62,770 nt of DNA from a virus, in the IMG/VR virus record IMGVR_UViG_3300033571_013433, positions 1 to 62,770 of that record; one strand, 5' to 3'. The position numbers and the translations under genes were made by a program. The notes beneath the pieces were generated by a model. That model had not been told where the DNA came from. It ran no database searches and saw only the letters and a list, made by a program, of their open reading frames with translations. Shown here piece by piece: positions 1 to 7,473 of this stretch (positions within the stretch are counted from its first letter, which is position 1; the number at the start of each line of letters is the position of its first letter).

Positions 1-87
1 CAGGAATGGTGCTGTGACTGCGGCCAAGGTTGTAGGCGGCGACGGCGCGGATCGCAGCTCTGGCGTCGCCCCTGAATCCGTCGCACC
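1..87. repeat. Terminal direct repeat, left copy
   Basis: These 87 bases are identical to 62684-62770. A reading frame continues in phase through the join, so the repeat is best read as the overlap left when a circular or circularly permuted molecule was linearised, not as a biological terminal repeat. The real unit is about 62,683 bp. Confidence 0.9.
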
Positions 88-295
88 TGTGGTTGAGTTT
101 GATGGCTTCCGTGACTGCATCTAGTAGCGCATTCTGCGCTGGCACAACGACGGGGCTCACCTCCTCAGCGGTGAACACGTGGAGGCGGTTGGCGGCCTCC
201 AGTGCCTCAACCCGCTTGAGAAGCTCATAGACGCAGGCGGGGCTGGCGTAGCCGCGGCAGCTGTGTTGATATTCTTTTGCCAAAAGTCTATCCAC
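1..295 (-). CDS. Hypothetical protein, N-terminal part; continues at 62683-62430
   Basis: This is the first part of a leftward gene cut by the window ends. Joined across the circle it encodes about 182 residues from the GTG at 295, or 178 from the TTG at 283. No clear ribosome binding site decides between them. The visible part contains ELLKRVEALEA, a short coiled-coil-like stretch, and an Ala-rich segment RAAIRAVAAYNLG. I do not recognise a family. A promoter-like sequence lies just upstream at 343-370. It is the first gene after the AT-rich methyltransferase in the leftward block. Confidence 0.65.
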   Translation of the reverse strand, partial: MDRLLAKEYQHSCRGYASPACVYELLKRVEALEAANRLHVFTAEEVSPVVVPAQNALLDAVTEAIKLNHRCDGFRGDARAAIRAVAAYNLGRSHSTIP

Positions 296-342
296 AAAAG
301 CAAGAGCTATTGAAAGCAGTTCTTAGAAGAAAGATCGCTGCG

Positions 343-370
343 GTTATAAGGTTGTAAAAAGACTAGGCAA
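343..370 (-). promoter_or_regulatory. Candidate leftward sigma-70-type promoter
   Basis: On the minus strand TTGCCT (365-370) is followed after 16 bases by TATAAC (343-348). It lies over the methyltransferase stop codon and would fire into the junction-spanning gene. Called by eye only. Confidence 0.4.
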
Positions 371-1466
371 TGCATTGCTTAATCTGATTACCAACAGCAT
401 AGGCCAATGGAGGCGGTACAGCATTGGCCACCAATCGATGCTGGTCAAGATCCCTAACCGTTCCTGATCTTGCCCTAATTGGTCCGAAAAGTGGGTGGGT
501 ATCTAAAAAACCATGAAGTCTCATGTATTCCCTAGGGGTGAGATATCTATTCTCAGAGGGATGATAGAAAGCCTCTCCGCCTCTCAATGTCAATGCAGGC
601 TTTCCCCAAGCCATCCGCCTGAATTTGGTTGTATCCTTTTCAGGATCAAGTCGCATACGCTGATCTTTGGGTAAGTGAAATTGCCTAGCCAAGCATTCTC
701 CTTCTGGCACACCATTAATTCTTTCTCTATCTCGCCTTGGTGTGACATCTAGATGGTTGGGTATTTCTGGTGGTCTTTCTCCCTTTCTGGGAGGCGAAGG
801 CAAATCCGCAATGGCATCTTGAACAGTTCTATAGGGCTTTCTATCGTCAAAAAGGGAAGGTTGCTTGATCACGGTATTGGCTAAGTCGCAATGAGTTGGC
901 TGTGGGAAGTTAAACTCCTTACCACTCCTAATGGCTACAATTATAACTCTGTCTCGAAGCTGAGGGGCTCCATAATCAGCAGCCCTAAGCACACGATGTT
1001 GAACAGTGTAGCCAAGTTCCGAGAGAGAACTAATAAGACCAGTCATTACTGACCCGCTCTTTCCATCAGAGCCTTTGGCACTGAGCAGCCCTTTGACTTG
1101 CTCAATTAATATTGCCTTTGGGAGAAATTCACTTGCAAAATCAACCATTTTATATAAGAGAAGACCTCGTTTGTCATTTATGGAGTCTCTGCTACCAATA
1201 AGAGAAAAAGATTGGCAGGGTGGCCCGCCTGCCAAGAGGTCTAGTTCGCCGGGAACCAGTTCAAGTTGCCTTCGGAGACTTGTAGCGCAAACGTCACGAA
1301 TATCTCTGCCCAGCTGAGGATTCAGATTCTGTTGCAGGCACCAGTTTTGCAGGGATTCAAAAGCGTGAGGATCAATTTCACTGCAAAAAACGGGGGCGAA
1401 TCCAGCTCTGTGAAGGCCCTCGTCAAGCCCTCCAATCCCACTGAAGAGTGAAATGGCCTTAAGCAT
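363..1466 (-). CDS. DNA (cytosine-5) methyltransferase, Dcm-like
   Basis: This 367-residue protein should transfer a methyl group from S-adenosylmethionine to C5 of cytosine in double-stranded DNA. The ordered family motifs are visible: SLFSGIGGLDEG (motif I, cofactor) at the N terminus, GGPPCQSFS (motif IV, catalytic Cys), IEQVKGL in place of the usual ENV (motif VI), QLRDRVIIVA (motif VIII), and RYLTPREYMRLHGF followed by VANAVPPPLAYAVG (motifs IX-X) at the C terminus. Length is normal for a single-domain enzyme. No restriction enzyme partner is visible, so protection against host restriction is the likely role. The gene and its flanks are AT-richer than neighbouring phage genes, suggesting recent acquisition. 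Confidence 0.93.
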   Translation of the reverse strand: MLKAISLFSGIGGLDEGLHRAGFAPVFCSEIDPHAFESLQNWCLQQNLNPQLGRDIRDVCATSLRRQLELVPGELDLLAGGPPCQSFSLIGSRDSINDKRGLLLYKMVDFASEFLPKAILIEQVKGLLSAKGSDGKSGSVMTGLISSLSELGYTVQHRVLRAADYGAPQLRDRVIIVAIRSGKEFNFPQPTHCDLANTVIKQPSLFDDRKPYRTVQDAIADLPSPPRKGERPPEIPNHLDVTPRRDRERINGVPEGECLARQFHLPKDQRMRLDPEKDTTKFRRMAWGKPALTLRGGEAFYHPSENRYLTPREYMRLHGFLDTHPLFGPIRARSGTVRDLDQHRLVANAVPPPLAYAVGNQIKQCIA

Positions 1467-1512
1467 AGGATTCAGCCATGGACTAACACGCTAGCACACT
1501 TGCACTACCCGA

Positions 1513-1737
1513 TCAAGCTTCTCGTGCTCTGGTCGCGCGGAAGGGGCTGAATCGCATTCTGCATCTGCCATGGGCCGCAGCCCATTGGCAACATAGCTGA
1601 TTCGAAGCCAGCCCAACAAGCCCTTCGAGTGGACAGGCCTCCATTAACTCTCTGCTGCGCCACCTATGGCTCCCTGCCTGCCACTCAAGGGCAGCGATAG
1701 GCTCCCACTGCTCAGGTGTTGCCTTGTAGTCGGTCAT
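1513..1737 (-). CDS. Small hypothetical protein beginning MTDYKATPEQW
   Basis: A 74-residue frame starting six bases after the stop of the preceding leftward gene. The first eleven residues resemble the beginning of small phage proteins I know as TPEQW proteins, but the rest (Cys-, Trp- and Arg-rich) looks unlike that family. The gene may be frameshifted after residue 15 or decayed. Function unknown. Confidence 0.45.
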   Translation of the reverse strand: MTDYKATPEQWEPIAALEWQAGSHRWRSRELMEACPLEGLVGLASNQLCCQWAAAHGRCRMRFSPFRATRAREA

Positions 1738-1743
1738 GGCTAA

Positions 1744-1998
1744 TCAATACTTAGGGCAGAGTCGATGATGCAGTTCCACGGCTTCGAGTAGGTCGGCTTC
1801 GACCCTCTCGCCGTGGTATGTGACCCACTGGCGGGTGCGGCTGTAGTCAATGGAACGGGACACGGCAGCGTTGGCGGCTTCCTGGGAGGGAACGCCAGCG
1901 CGGCGCAGGGTGCAGTAAGACTGCGCGTAAACCTCCGGGATGACGGCCTGCGCGTGGGCGGGGCCGGTCAGGAGCAGGAGCAGGGCGAGTTGTTTCAT
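1744..1998 (-). CDS. Small exported protein with signal peptide
   Basis: An 84-residue protein. The N terminus MKQLALLLLLTGPAHAQA is a textbook Sec signal: one Lys, a Leu-rich core and an AHA-type cleavage site near residue 16-18. The mature part is about 66 residues with two Cys and no family I recognise. It overlaps the upstream gene by four bases (ATGA), so the two are probably translationally coupled. A role at the envelope is inference. Confidence 0.75.
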   Translation of the reverse strand: MKQLALLLLLTGPAHAQAVIPEVYAQSYCTLRRAGVPSQEAANAAVSRSIDYSRTRQWVTYHGERVEADLLEAVELHHRLCPKY

Positions 1999-2237
1999 GT
2001 TTTAATTGGTTCCCTGCTCAGTTCTAGCTGCGACACGCGCCATTCGGTGTTGTTGGCGTCCACCACCAGGCAGTGAGGTACGTGGACGCCTGCGGGTGAC
2101 AGGTGCAAGAGACGTTGCGTGACCTTTGCGGCCGGGGGATGGCCCCATCCGCGAACGTACACGTCGGCGCCGATGGCGAATTGAAAGCGGGTGTCCTCGT
2201 CGGAGGCGAGGATCAGGGCGGGGGTGGGGTCGGTCAC
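1995..2237 (-). CDS. Hypothetical protein, 80 aa
   Basis: The GTG start overlaps the stop of the upstream gene (GTGA), and the end overlaps the next start (ATGA), so it lies in a tightly coupled string. The sequence contains YVRGWGHPPAAKVTQRLLH, mostly beta-prone with no membrane segment. Function not recognised. Confidence 0.7.
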   Translation of the reverse strand: MTDPTPALILASDEDTRFQFAIGADVYVRGWGHPPAAKVTQRLLHLSPAGVHVPHCLVVDANNTEWRVSQLELSREPIKT

Positions 2238-2404
2238 TTCGCTGTCTCCTCAATCATGTCGGCTAGTTGGTCAAGGGAAATCTGGGCCGGAGCCAGCGCC
2301 GCAAATCGAACCATTTGCGCGGCGGCGCGGATGCCGTCGTTCATGGCATCATTGGTGACTTTTTCCATGGCTGCTCTGATAGCGGCTTCTTCGGTGGGGG
2401 TCAT
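2234..2404 (-). CDS. Small hypothetical helical protein, 56 aa
   Basis: The frame begins MTPTEEAAIRAAMEKV and ends ISLDQLADMIEETAK. It is almost entirely helix-forming with alternating charge. It starts on an ATGA overlap with the membrane peptide upstream and ends on a GTGA overlap with the next gene, which supports it as real. Function unknown. Confidence 0.7.
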   Translation of the reverse strand: MTPTEEAAIRAAMEKVTNDAMNDGIRAAAQMVRFAALAPAQISLDQLADMIEETAK

Positions 2405-2508
2405 CGCACCACGAGGTTCACAACCCCAAGAATGATGTTTAGTAGAAGCATGATGTGGAGGCGTCTGAGGTCTACGACCCGGACGCTGACTGTCTGAATG
2501 CGTGGCAT
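2401..2508 (-). CDS. 35-residue single-pass membrane peptide
   Basis: The frame reads MPRIQTVSVRVVDLRRLH followed by the hydrophobic segment IMLLLNIILGVVNLVV. A basic head and one membrane helix of about 17 residues suggest an inner-membrane peptide. It overlaps the end of the HTH gene by 37 bases and the next start by four. Could be holin-like or simply a membrane anchor; nothing decides. Confidence 0.6.
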   Translation of the reverse strand: MPRIQTVSVRVVDLRRLHIMLLLNIILGVVNLVVR

Positions 2509-2846
2509 TTGTTTGCGTACCTAGTCGAGAACTTGGAGTCGGGAAACTCCAGCGTGCAGTGGCCGTTCAACCAGTGAATGCACTGGGGGCAACGGCGGTC
2601 GTCGGCGCGGGCGGTGAGTACCCTGGTGCGGCGAAGATGCTTCAGGTCGTGGTCGGTCTCCGCCCACAATTCCCAGCGGCAGCACTTCCAGATGTAGCTC
2701 GATGCGGCGCCGGTTTCGCGGGCGACCAGCGTGGCTGATGCGCCGTCGCGAAGAACGCGCAGGCGCAGCTCGCGGATCTGCTCGGCAGTGCGGGCGGTGC
2801 GCGGGGATGGGATGGTGGCCTCCGGGGTGGTGGTTGCGCAGATCAT
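2472..2846 (-). CDS. Helix-turn-helix protein with Cys-rich C terminus
   Basis: A 124-residue protein at the head of the leftward block. Residues ~20-65 form a helix-turn-helix-like unit (IRELRLRVLRDGASATLVAR). The tail has a likely zinc site: CPQCIHW, then C seven residues on, then FPD and NKCHAF. The same architecture recurs at 56602-56904, so these are paralogues. Its position next to the divergent promoter region suggests a regulator of the leftward or rightward operon. The ATG at 2846 overlaps the best -10 sequence of the leftward promoter, so the true start may be further in, where GGAGG precedes an ATC, or the promoter call is wrong. Confidence 0.7.
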   Translation of the reverse strand: MICATTTPEATIPSPRTARTAEQIRELRLRVLRDGASATLVARETGAASSYIWKCCRWELWAETDHDLKHLRRTRVLTARADDRRCPQCIHWLNGHCTLEFPDSKFSTRYANKCHAFRQSASGS

Positions 2847-2870
2847 AAGGGCTTGCGACCGCAAGCGCAA
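2842..2870 (-). promoter_or_regulatory. Candidate leftward promoter (TTGCGC-17-TATGAT)
   Basis: On the minus strand TTGCGC (2865-2870) is followed after exactly 17 bases by TATGAT (2842-2847), an excellent sigma-70-type match. The -10 covers the ATG of the leftward HTH gene, so initiation would fall inside that gene's first codons. It is interleaved with a rightward promoter-like sequence. Confidence 0.5.
2851..2866. promoter_or_regulatory. Inverted repeat between divergent operons, operator candidate
   Basis: GCTTGC (2851-2856) and GCAAGC (2861-2866) are perfect arms around a four-base centre. The repeat lies inside both divergent promoter-like sequences, where a dimeric repressor could control both directions. 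The flanking RHH and HTH proteins are the obvious candidates to bind; this is inference. Confidence 0.45.
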
Positions 2871-2881
2871 GCGGTTAGGGT
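2853..2881 (+). promoter_or_regulatory. Candidate rightward promoter (TTGCGA-17-TAGGGT)
   Basis: TTGCGA (2853-2858) is followed after 17 bases by TAGGGT (2876-2881). Initiation near 2888 would leave a short leader containing the AGGAGG of the RHH gene. The -10 is imperfect. Confidence 0.4.
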
Positions 2882-2904
2882 TTGGGTCCGCCACAGGAGG
2901 CCCC

Positions 2905-3069
2905 TTGCCCGCCGAGAGCACAGTCACCATCACCATCCGGGTCACGCCGGCCATCGCCGACTGGCTGGAAACCGCTCGCGCCGAGGGGGAGTCGCGGGCT
3001 CAGTTGGTGCGGCGGGTACTTGGCGAGCGGATGCGGCTCGATCAGGCCCAGGCTGAGCGGATCGGTTGA
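2905..3069 (+). CDS. Ribbon-helix-helix-type small DNA-binding protein
   Basis: A 54-residue protein. The pattern is that of CopG/Arc-type repressors: a short strand (TVTITIRVT) that would pair in the dimer, then two helices (IADWLETARAEG and RAQLVRRVLGERM). The TTG start is chosen because AGGAGG (2895-2900) lies four bases upstream; there is no in-frame ATG nearby. Its stop overlaps the primase start (TGATG). Placed first in the rightward operon, beside the inverted repeat, it is likely an autoregulator. Confidence 0.7.
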   Translation: MPAESTVTITIRVTPAIADWLETARAEGESRAQLVRRVLGERMRLDQAQAERIG

Positions 3070-5777
3070 TGGCACGGCAAACACGCGCCGACCTGCTGGA
3101 GCGGGCGCGCGGACGGTGGCCGGCGATCCTGGGGGCCGTGGCCGGGATCGGCGACGAGTTTCTGACAGGGGAGCACGGGCCGTGCCCGTTGTGTGGCGGG
3201 ACCGACCGCTGGCGGTGGGACGACAAGGATGGCGAGGGGGGTGGCTACTGCAACCAGTGTTCTGGCAAGCGCGGTGCTGGCGGCGCCGTGAGCGGCATCG
3301 ACCTCGTGATGCAGGCGAAGGGCCTGACGTTCCCCGAGGCGTGCAATGCGATCAACGACTACTTGGGGGGAGACGTGGGCGAGGAAACGGCGACTGCCAA
3401 GGCGAAGGCGACCGTGCCCTGGCGCAAACCCGAGGTGCCACCGGAGGGCGTGGCGGCCCCGGCGCTCGGCAAGGCCACGGGGCAGTGGCCGGTGCAGAGG
3501 GGCGACGGGCACCCGTTGTTCTGGATCCAGCGGGTGCCGATGGCTGGCCTGGACAAGCGGGGCAAGGCCAAGAAGCGGTTTGTCCACCGCGTCTGGCTCG
3601 ACGGCGGCTGGCACTACCCCTCCACGAAACGGGACGGGTTCACGTGCGAGTGGTCCACGCCGAGGCCGCACTACGGGGTGCCTGAGCTACTGGCCAGACC
3701 CGAGGCCCCGGTGCTGCTGGTGGAGGGCGAGACCACCATGGACGCGGCCAAGCTGTTGCTGCCCGACTGGGTAGTGGTCGCGTGGCCCAACGGCTCCAAG
3801 GCGGTAGGCGTCATCGACTGGTCGCCGATGACGGGCCGGCGTGTCGTGATCTGGCCCGACAACGACAAGGACGGCCAGGTGTGTGCCGTGCGGCTGGTGA
3901 ATCTGCTCTACGGCGAGGGCGCGGAGTCGGTCGCGGTGGTGAAGCTGCCCAAGGGCCTGCCGGTGGGCTGGGATCTCGGGGATGCCGACGACTGGACGGG
4001 CGAACAGGTGGAGGCTTGGATCGCCGACCACGCCAGTGTTTGCGCTCCCGAGGGCGATGGGCCGAGCGATGGCGATGGCGATGACGGTGGAGGCGATGCG
4101 CCGGCAACGGCTACCGAGGGGGAGGCGTGGCCGTTCACGATGCTGGGGTTCAACGGCGACGATTACTTCTACCAGCCGGGGGAGTCTGGGCAGGTCACCA
4201 AGATCAACAAGAACGCTCACACCACAAACTCCCTGATCGCGCTGGCGGACCTGGGGTTCTGGGCGCGGACGTTCCCGCGCGTGGATCGAGAGGGCAATGC
4301 CATTGGCATCGACTGGAAGATGGCGCTCAACACGCTCTTTCGGCGGCAGCACCGGGTTGGCTGCTACGACCCGAGCCGCATTCGCGGGATTGGAGCCTGG
4401 TGGGATGGCGGTCGGCCGGTGTTTCACCTGGGCGACCGGCTGGTGGCAGACGGGCGCACGTGGCCGGTGCTGGAGCCGCCGCAGACGGATTGCCTCTATC
4501 AGCGGCTGCCGAGACGCGAGGGGCCGGGTGCGGCGGTGCCGCTTGGCGATCAGGAGGGCCTGGAGCTGATCGAGATTGCCGAGGGGTTCCACTGGGAATC
4601 CAAGACCTCTGGCGCTCTCCTGGCGGGCTGGACGGCCCTGGCTCCGATCTGTGGGGCGCTGGACTGGCGGCCTCACGTCTGGCTGAATGCCGCTGCTGGC
4701 TCCGGCAAGTCATCGCTGATGGATCTCTACGTGGGTCCGCTGCTGACGGACATGGGGCTTTTCGTGCTTGGGAATACGACCGAGGCTGGCATAAGGCAGA
4801 AGCTCAAGTCAGATGCGCTGCCGGTCATTTTTGATGAGGCCGAGAGTAATGAGAAGCGCGATCTCGACCGGATGCAGAACGTTCTGGGCCTGGCTCGGTC
4901 GTCGTCATCGGAGGGCCGTGGAACTACGGTCAAGGGCTCGGCGTCTAGTGAGGCGATGATGTATAACGTGCGCTCCATGTTCATGCTTTCCAGCATCAAT
5001 ATGTCGCTCAAGCAAGGGGCGGATCGGTCGCGATTCTCGGTGCTCTCCCTGCGGGTGCCCGACGAACTGGACGCCGAGGGCAAGGCGACGCACTGGCGAG
5101 ACCTCAAGGCCAGGCTCGTCGCCACTGTCAACTCCGACACTGGGCGTCGCCTGGTGGCGCGGATGGTGAACCTGATCCCCGAGGTGCGGCTGGCGGCTCG
5201 GGTGCTTGCCGCCGAGGCAGCGCTGGCGCTCGACGGGGCACGCGCGGGCGACCAGATCGGCGCACTGCTGGCCGGGGCCTGGTGCCTGCAGCATCAGCAG
5301 GCGCCGACCGCAGAGCAGGCTCGTGCGTTTGTCGCGCAATTCGACTGGGCCCACCATGGCGCCGAAAGCGACGAGAAGGCCAGCGACCAGAAGAACTGCC
5401 TACAGGTCATCCTGCAGTCGCGGATCCGCCTGGAGCTGGAGAAATCCACCGTCACGCGCACGGTCGCGGAGCTGATCGAGGCGGTGCAGCGCGGAGCCGG
5501 CGACCTCTCCCCGGTGCCAGGGGTGGTTGCTGCTGCCGAGCTTGCGCGCCATGGGTTACTCGTGCGCGGCTCGGCCGGCATCACTGTCAGCAACACGGCA
5601 GAGGGGGTCAAGCGGCTGCTGCGGGATACCCAATGGGCCAGTGGGGGCTGGGCGACGCTGCTGCGGGCGCTGCCGGGGGCTAGGCGGACAGCGAGCGCGG
5701 TGTGGTTCCCCGAGCTGAAGGCAATGGCGCGAGGAACCGAGATCCCGAACGAGCTGCTGGAGAAGCCTTTGCAGTGA
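3069..5777 (+). CDS. Bifunctional DNA primase-helicase
   Basis: A 902-residue replication protein expected to lay primers and unwind the fork. Domains in order: a zinc ribbon with C39, C42, C61 and C64 as in phage primases; a Toprim-like segment near residues 213-275 (LLVEGETTMDAAKLL, then VVIWPDNDKDG with acidic metal ligands); and an ATPase domain with Walker A AAAGSGKSS near residue 540 and Walker B PVIFDEAE near 585. This matches fused primase-helicases of phages and satellites. The ATG at 3069 is preferred to the TTG at 3066 because it makes the usual TGATG coupling with the RHH gene. A strong terminator follows. Confidence 0.9.
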   Translation: MARQTRADLLERARGRWPAILGAVAGIGDEFLTGEHGPCPLCGGTDRWRWDDKDGEGGGYCNQCSGKRGAGGAVSGIDLVMQAKGLTFPEACNAINDYLGGDVGEETATAKAKATVPWRKPEVPPEGVAAPALGKATGQWPVQRGDGHPLFWIQRVPMAGLDKRGKAKKRFVHRVWLDGGWHYPSTKRDGFTCEWSTPRPHYGVPELLARPEAPVLLVEGETTMDAAKLLLPDWVVVAWPNGSKAVGVIDWSPMTGRRVVIWPDNDKDGQVCAVRLVNLLYGEGAESVAVVKLPKGLPVGWDLGDADDWTGEQVEAWIADHASVCAPEGDGPSDGDGDDGGGDAPATATEGEAWPFTMLGFNGDDYFYQPGESGQVTKINKNAHTTNSLIALADLGFWARTFPRVDREGNAIGIDWKMALNTLFRRQHRVGCYDPSRIRGIGAWWDGGRPVFHLGDRLVADGRTWPVLEPPQTDCLYQRLPRREGPGAAVPLGDQEGLELIEIAEGFHWESKTSGALLAGWTALAPICGALDWRPHVWLNAAAGSGKSSLMDLYVGPLLTDMGLFVLGNTTEAGIRQKLKSDALPVIFDEAESNEKRDLDRMQNVLGLARSSSSEGRGTTVKGSASSEAMMYNVRSMFMLSSINMSLKQGADRSRFSVLSLRVPDELDAEGKATHWRDLKARLVATVNSDTGRRLVARMVNLIPEVRLAARVLAAEAALALDGARAGDQIGALLAGAWCLQHQQAPTAEQARAFVAQFDWAHHGAESDEKASDQKNCLQVILQSRIRLELEKSTVTRTVAELIEAVQRGAGDLSPVPGVVAAAELARHGLLVRGSAGITVSNTAEGVKRLLRDTQWASGGWATLLRALPGARRTASAVWFPELKAMARGTEIPNELLEKPLQ

Positions 5778-5802
5778 CCGGATCGGGGCGTTGAGCGCTC
5801 GG

Positions 5803-5850
5803 GCCACCAAACGCTTTGCCTTCCCGAGGGCGAGCGTTTGGTGGCTTTTT
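5803..5850 (+). terminator. Rho-independent terminator after primase
   Basis: A perfect 13-bp stem (5803-5815 with 5833-5845), a 17-base loop and five T (5846-5850). It lies 26 bases after the primase stop. Confidence 0.9.
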
Positions 5851-6157
5851 CGCTGAGATCCCTTGGTGCGACTGGAACCATACGCAACCTACAAACAAAC
5901 GCCGTGCAGACGCTTACCCCCATAGACGGAAAATTGGACACAGGAGTACGGACGTACTAAGGCTTACAGAGCCCTTTATAGAGAGAGATATATCTGTTTG
6001 GAATGTATGTTTGTATGTTTGCCTGCGCCGCAAGGGATCTCGGCCAAACGCTCGCCAAACGCACGCCAGGAAAGCGTTTGGCGAGCCCTGGCCCTCACGC
6101 CTTGACATTCGCGTTCGCGAGCGCGAGCATGGCGCCGAAACCACACCAGATCACGCC
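5851..6157. other. Noncoding region with inverted repeats and AT-rich core; origin candidate
   Basis: No convincing gene lies here. It holds an AT-rich core with the perfect palindrome AGATATATCT (5986-5995), and a perfect 12-bp inverted repeat CTCGCCAAACGC / GCGTTTGGCGAG (6051-6062 and 6074-6085). The motif CCAAACGC or its complement occurs twice in the preceding terminator stem and three more times at 6044-6080. Position between primase-helicase and sliding clamp fits a replication origin, but the hairpin could also be a second terminator without a T run. Confidence 0.4.
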
Positions 6158-6346
6158 ATGACCACCACGCCACCGCCCCCGTATCGCGGCAACAGCCAGG
6201 ATCCGCGTGATTGCCAGTACCGCTCAGCGCTCAGCGCCGTGTGGACCCTGCTCGACCGGCGGCGCACCCTTGGCGGCAGTTCCCATGAGATCGGGCGCCT
6301 GGAGGCCCTGAGCGCCGACCTGCTGGCTCTCGCGAGGGGGTTCTGA
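6158..6346 (+). CDS. Small hypothetical protein upstream of the clamp, 62 aa
   Basis: The frame begins MTTTPPPPYRGNSQDPRDCQ and ends in a helical segment, EIGRLEALSADLLALARGF. The stop overlaps the start of the clamp gene (TGATG), which is the main evidence that it is translated. No Shine-Dalgarno sequence is obvious. Function unknown. Confidence 0.55.
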   Translation: MTTTPPPPYRGNSQDPRDCQYRSALSAVWTLLDRRRTLGGSSHEIGRLEALSADLLALARGF

Positions 6347-7473
6347 TGCCTTTCGACGCAACCCTGCCCCAGGAGGCCCTGGAGAGCCTGCTGCGGGCCG
6401 CTGGACGGGCAGTGAGCAGCCGCCCCAACCTGCCGGTGCTGTCATCGGTGCTCCTGACCGCCCAGGAGGCCGCTCAGGGCCTCTCAGCCGTTGGGTATGA
6501 CCTGAGCATCGGCGTAAGGGCCTCCCAGCCCGCCGTGGTGGCCGCTGGCGGCTCCGTGGCCGTGCCCCACCGCCTGCTGGCCGCCCTGGTGGGCCGCCTG
6601 CCCGCTGGAGAGGCCGTGCGGCTGGTGGTGGACCCCGAGACCGACCAGCTCCGCGTGGAGGCCGGCGAGGGGCGGTATTCGGTGGCCCTGCGGGCTGACG
6701 CGGCGGATTTCCCGGCCCTGCCCGAGGTTGACGGCGCGTGCGGCGTGGTCTGGGGCCCCCTGAGGCGCGCCCTTGCCACGGTGGCCCACGCCGCCAGTCA
6801 GGCCGAAGCGAGGCCCGAGCTGTGCGGTGTGCGTTTCGTGCTGACCGGCGGCGATCTTCGGGTGGAGACCATCGACGGGGGCGGCCACCGGGCGGCGTTC
6901 TACTCGCTGCCGGGGATGGTGGCTGGTGTCGATGACGCTGAGTTCACCGTGCCCAGCGACGCGGTTCGCGAGCTGCTGCGGCTCGATCTCGGCGACGACG
7001 ACCTGCTGGGTATCGGTCAGGATCGGGGAGTTGCGATCTTCGACGCCGAAAGCGTCGTGTTGGTGTGCAACCTGCTGGACGGGACTTGGCCGCCTATGTA
7101 TGGCAAACTCCCGAAGAAGCACAAGGCGACCCTGATCGTGAATCGCACTGAGTTGCTGTCAGCCGTGGAGCGGGCGTCGGTGGTGGCAGACCTGGGCGAA
7201 TGCGTGGTTGCCCTTAAGCACTCGGACGGCGCGATTACCGTCTCGTCTGAGAACGAAATGGGGTCTGTCGCCGATCACGTCGCCATGGAAGATGGCTCGG
7301 CTGATGGAGAGGAAACCCTGCTATTCCGCTCCCGCCTGTTGATCGACGCACTCAAACACATTGAGGGCTCGCTGGTGACGATTAACTATGTGAAGCCCGA
7401 AATGGCTATCCTTGAGCCTCAAGGATCCTCGCTGCAGAGGTATCTGGTGATGGGGCTGGCACCGAAAGCATGA
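6346..7473 (+). CDS. dnaN: DNA polymerase III beta subunit (sliding clamp)
   Basis: A 375-residue protein with the length and three-fold layout of bacterial beta clamps. The N terminus is characteristic (LLRAAGRAVSSRPNLPVLSS, the family's strand-helix start), followed by GYDLSIGV; a middle domain (DFPALPEV) and a C-terminal domain with YVKPEMAILEP follow. As a head-to-tail dimer it would encircle DNA and tether a polymerase. No phage polymerase is visible in the window, so it presumably recruits the host Pol III alpha subunit. Start and stop overlap both neighbours, indicating a coupled operon. Confidence 0.9.
   Translation: MPFDATLPQEALESLLRAAGRAVSSRPNLPVLSSVLLTAQEAAQGLSAVGYDLSIGVRASQPAVVAAGGSVAVPHRLLAALVGRLPAGEAVRLVVDPETDQLRVEAGEGRYSVALRADAADFPALPEVDGACGVVWGPLRRALATVAHAASQAEARPELCGVRFVLTGGDLRVETIDGGGHRAAFYSLPGMVAGVDDAEFTVPSDAVRELLRLDLGDDDLLGIGQDRGVAIFDAESVVLVCNLLDGTWPPMYGKLPKKHKATLIVNRTELLSAVERASVVADLGECVVALKHSDGAITVSSENEMGSVADHVAMEDGSADGEETLLFRSRLLIDALKHIEGSLVTINYVKPEMAILEPQGSSLQRYLVMGLAPKA

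Noticed and set aside
1-87. Biological direct terminal repeat
   Set aside because: The repeat lies inside a reading frame that continues in phase through the join; an assembly overlap of a circle explains it better.
3687-4676. Long leftward open frame opposite the primase-helicase
   Set aside because: Composition-driven shadow; no start signal, and the plus strand carries zinc-ribbon, Toprim and Walker motifs.
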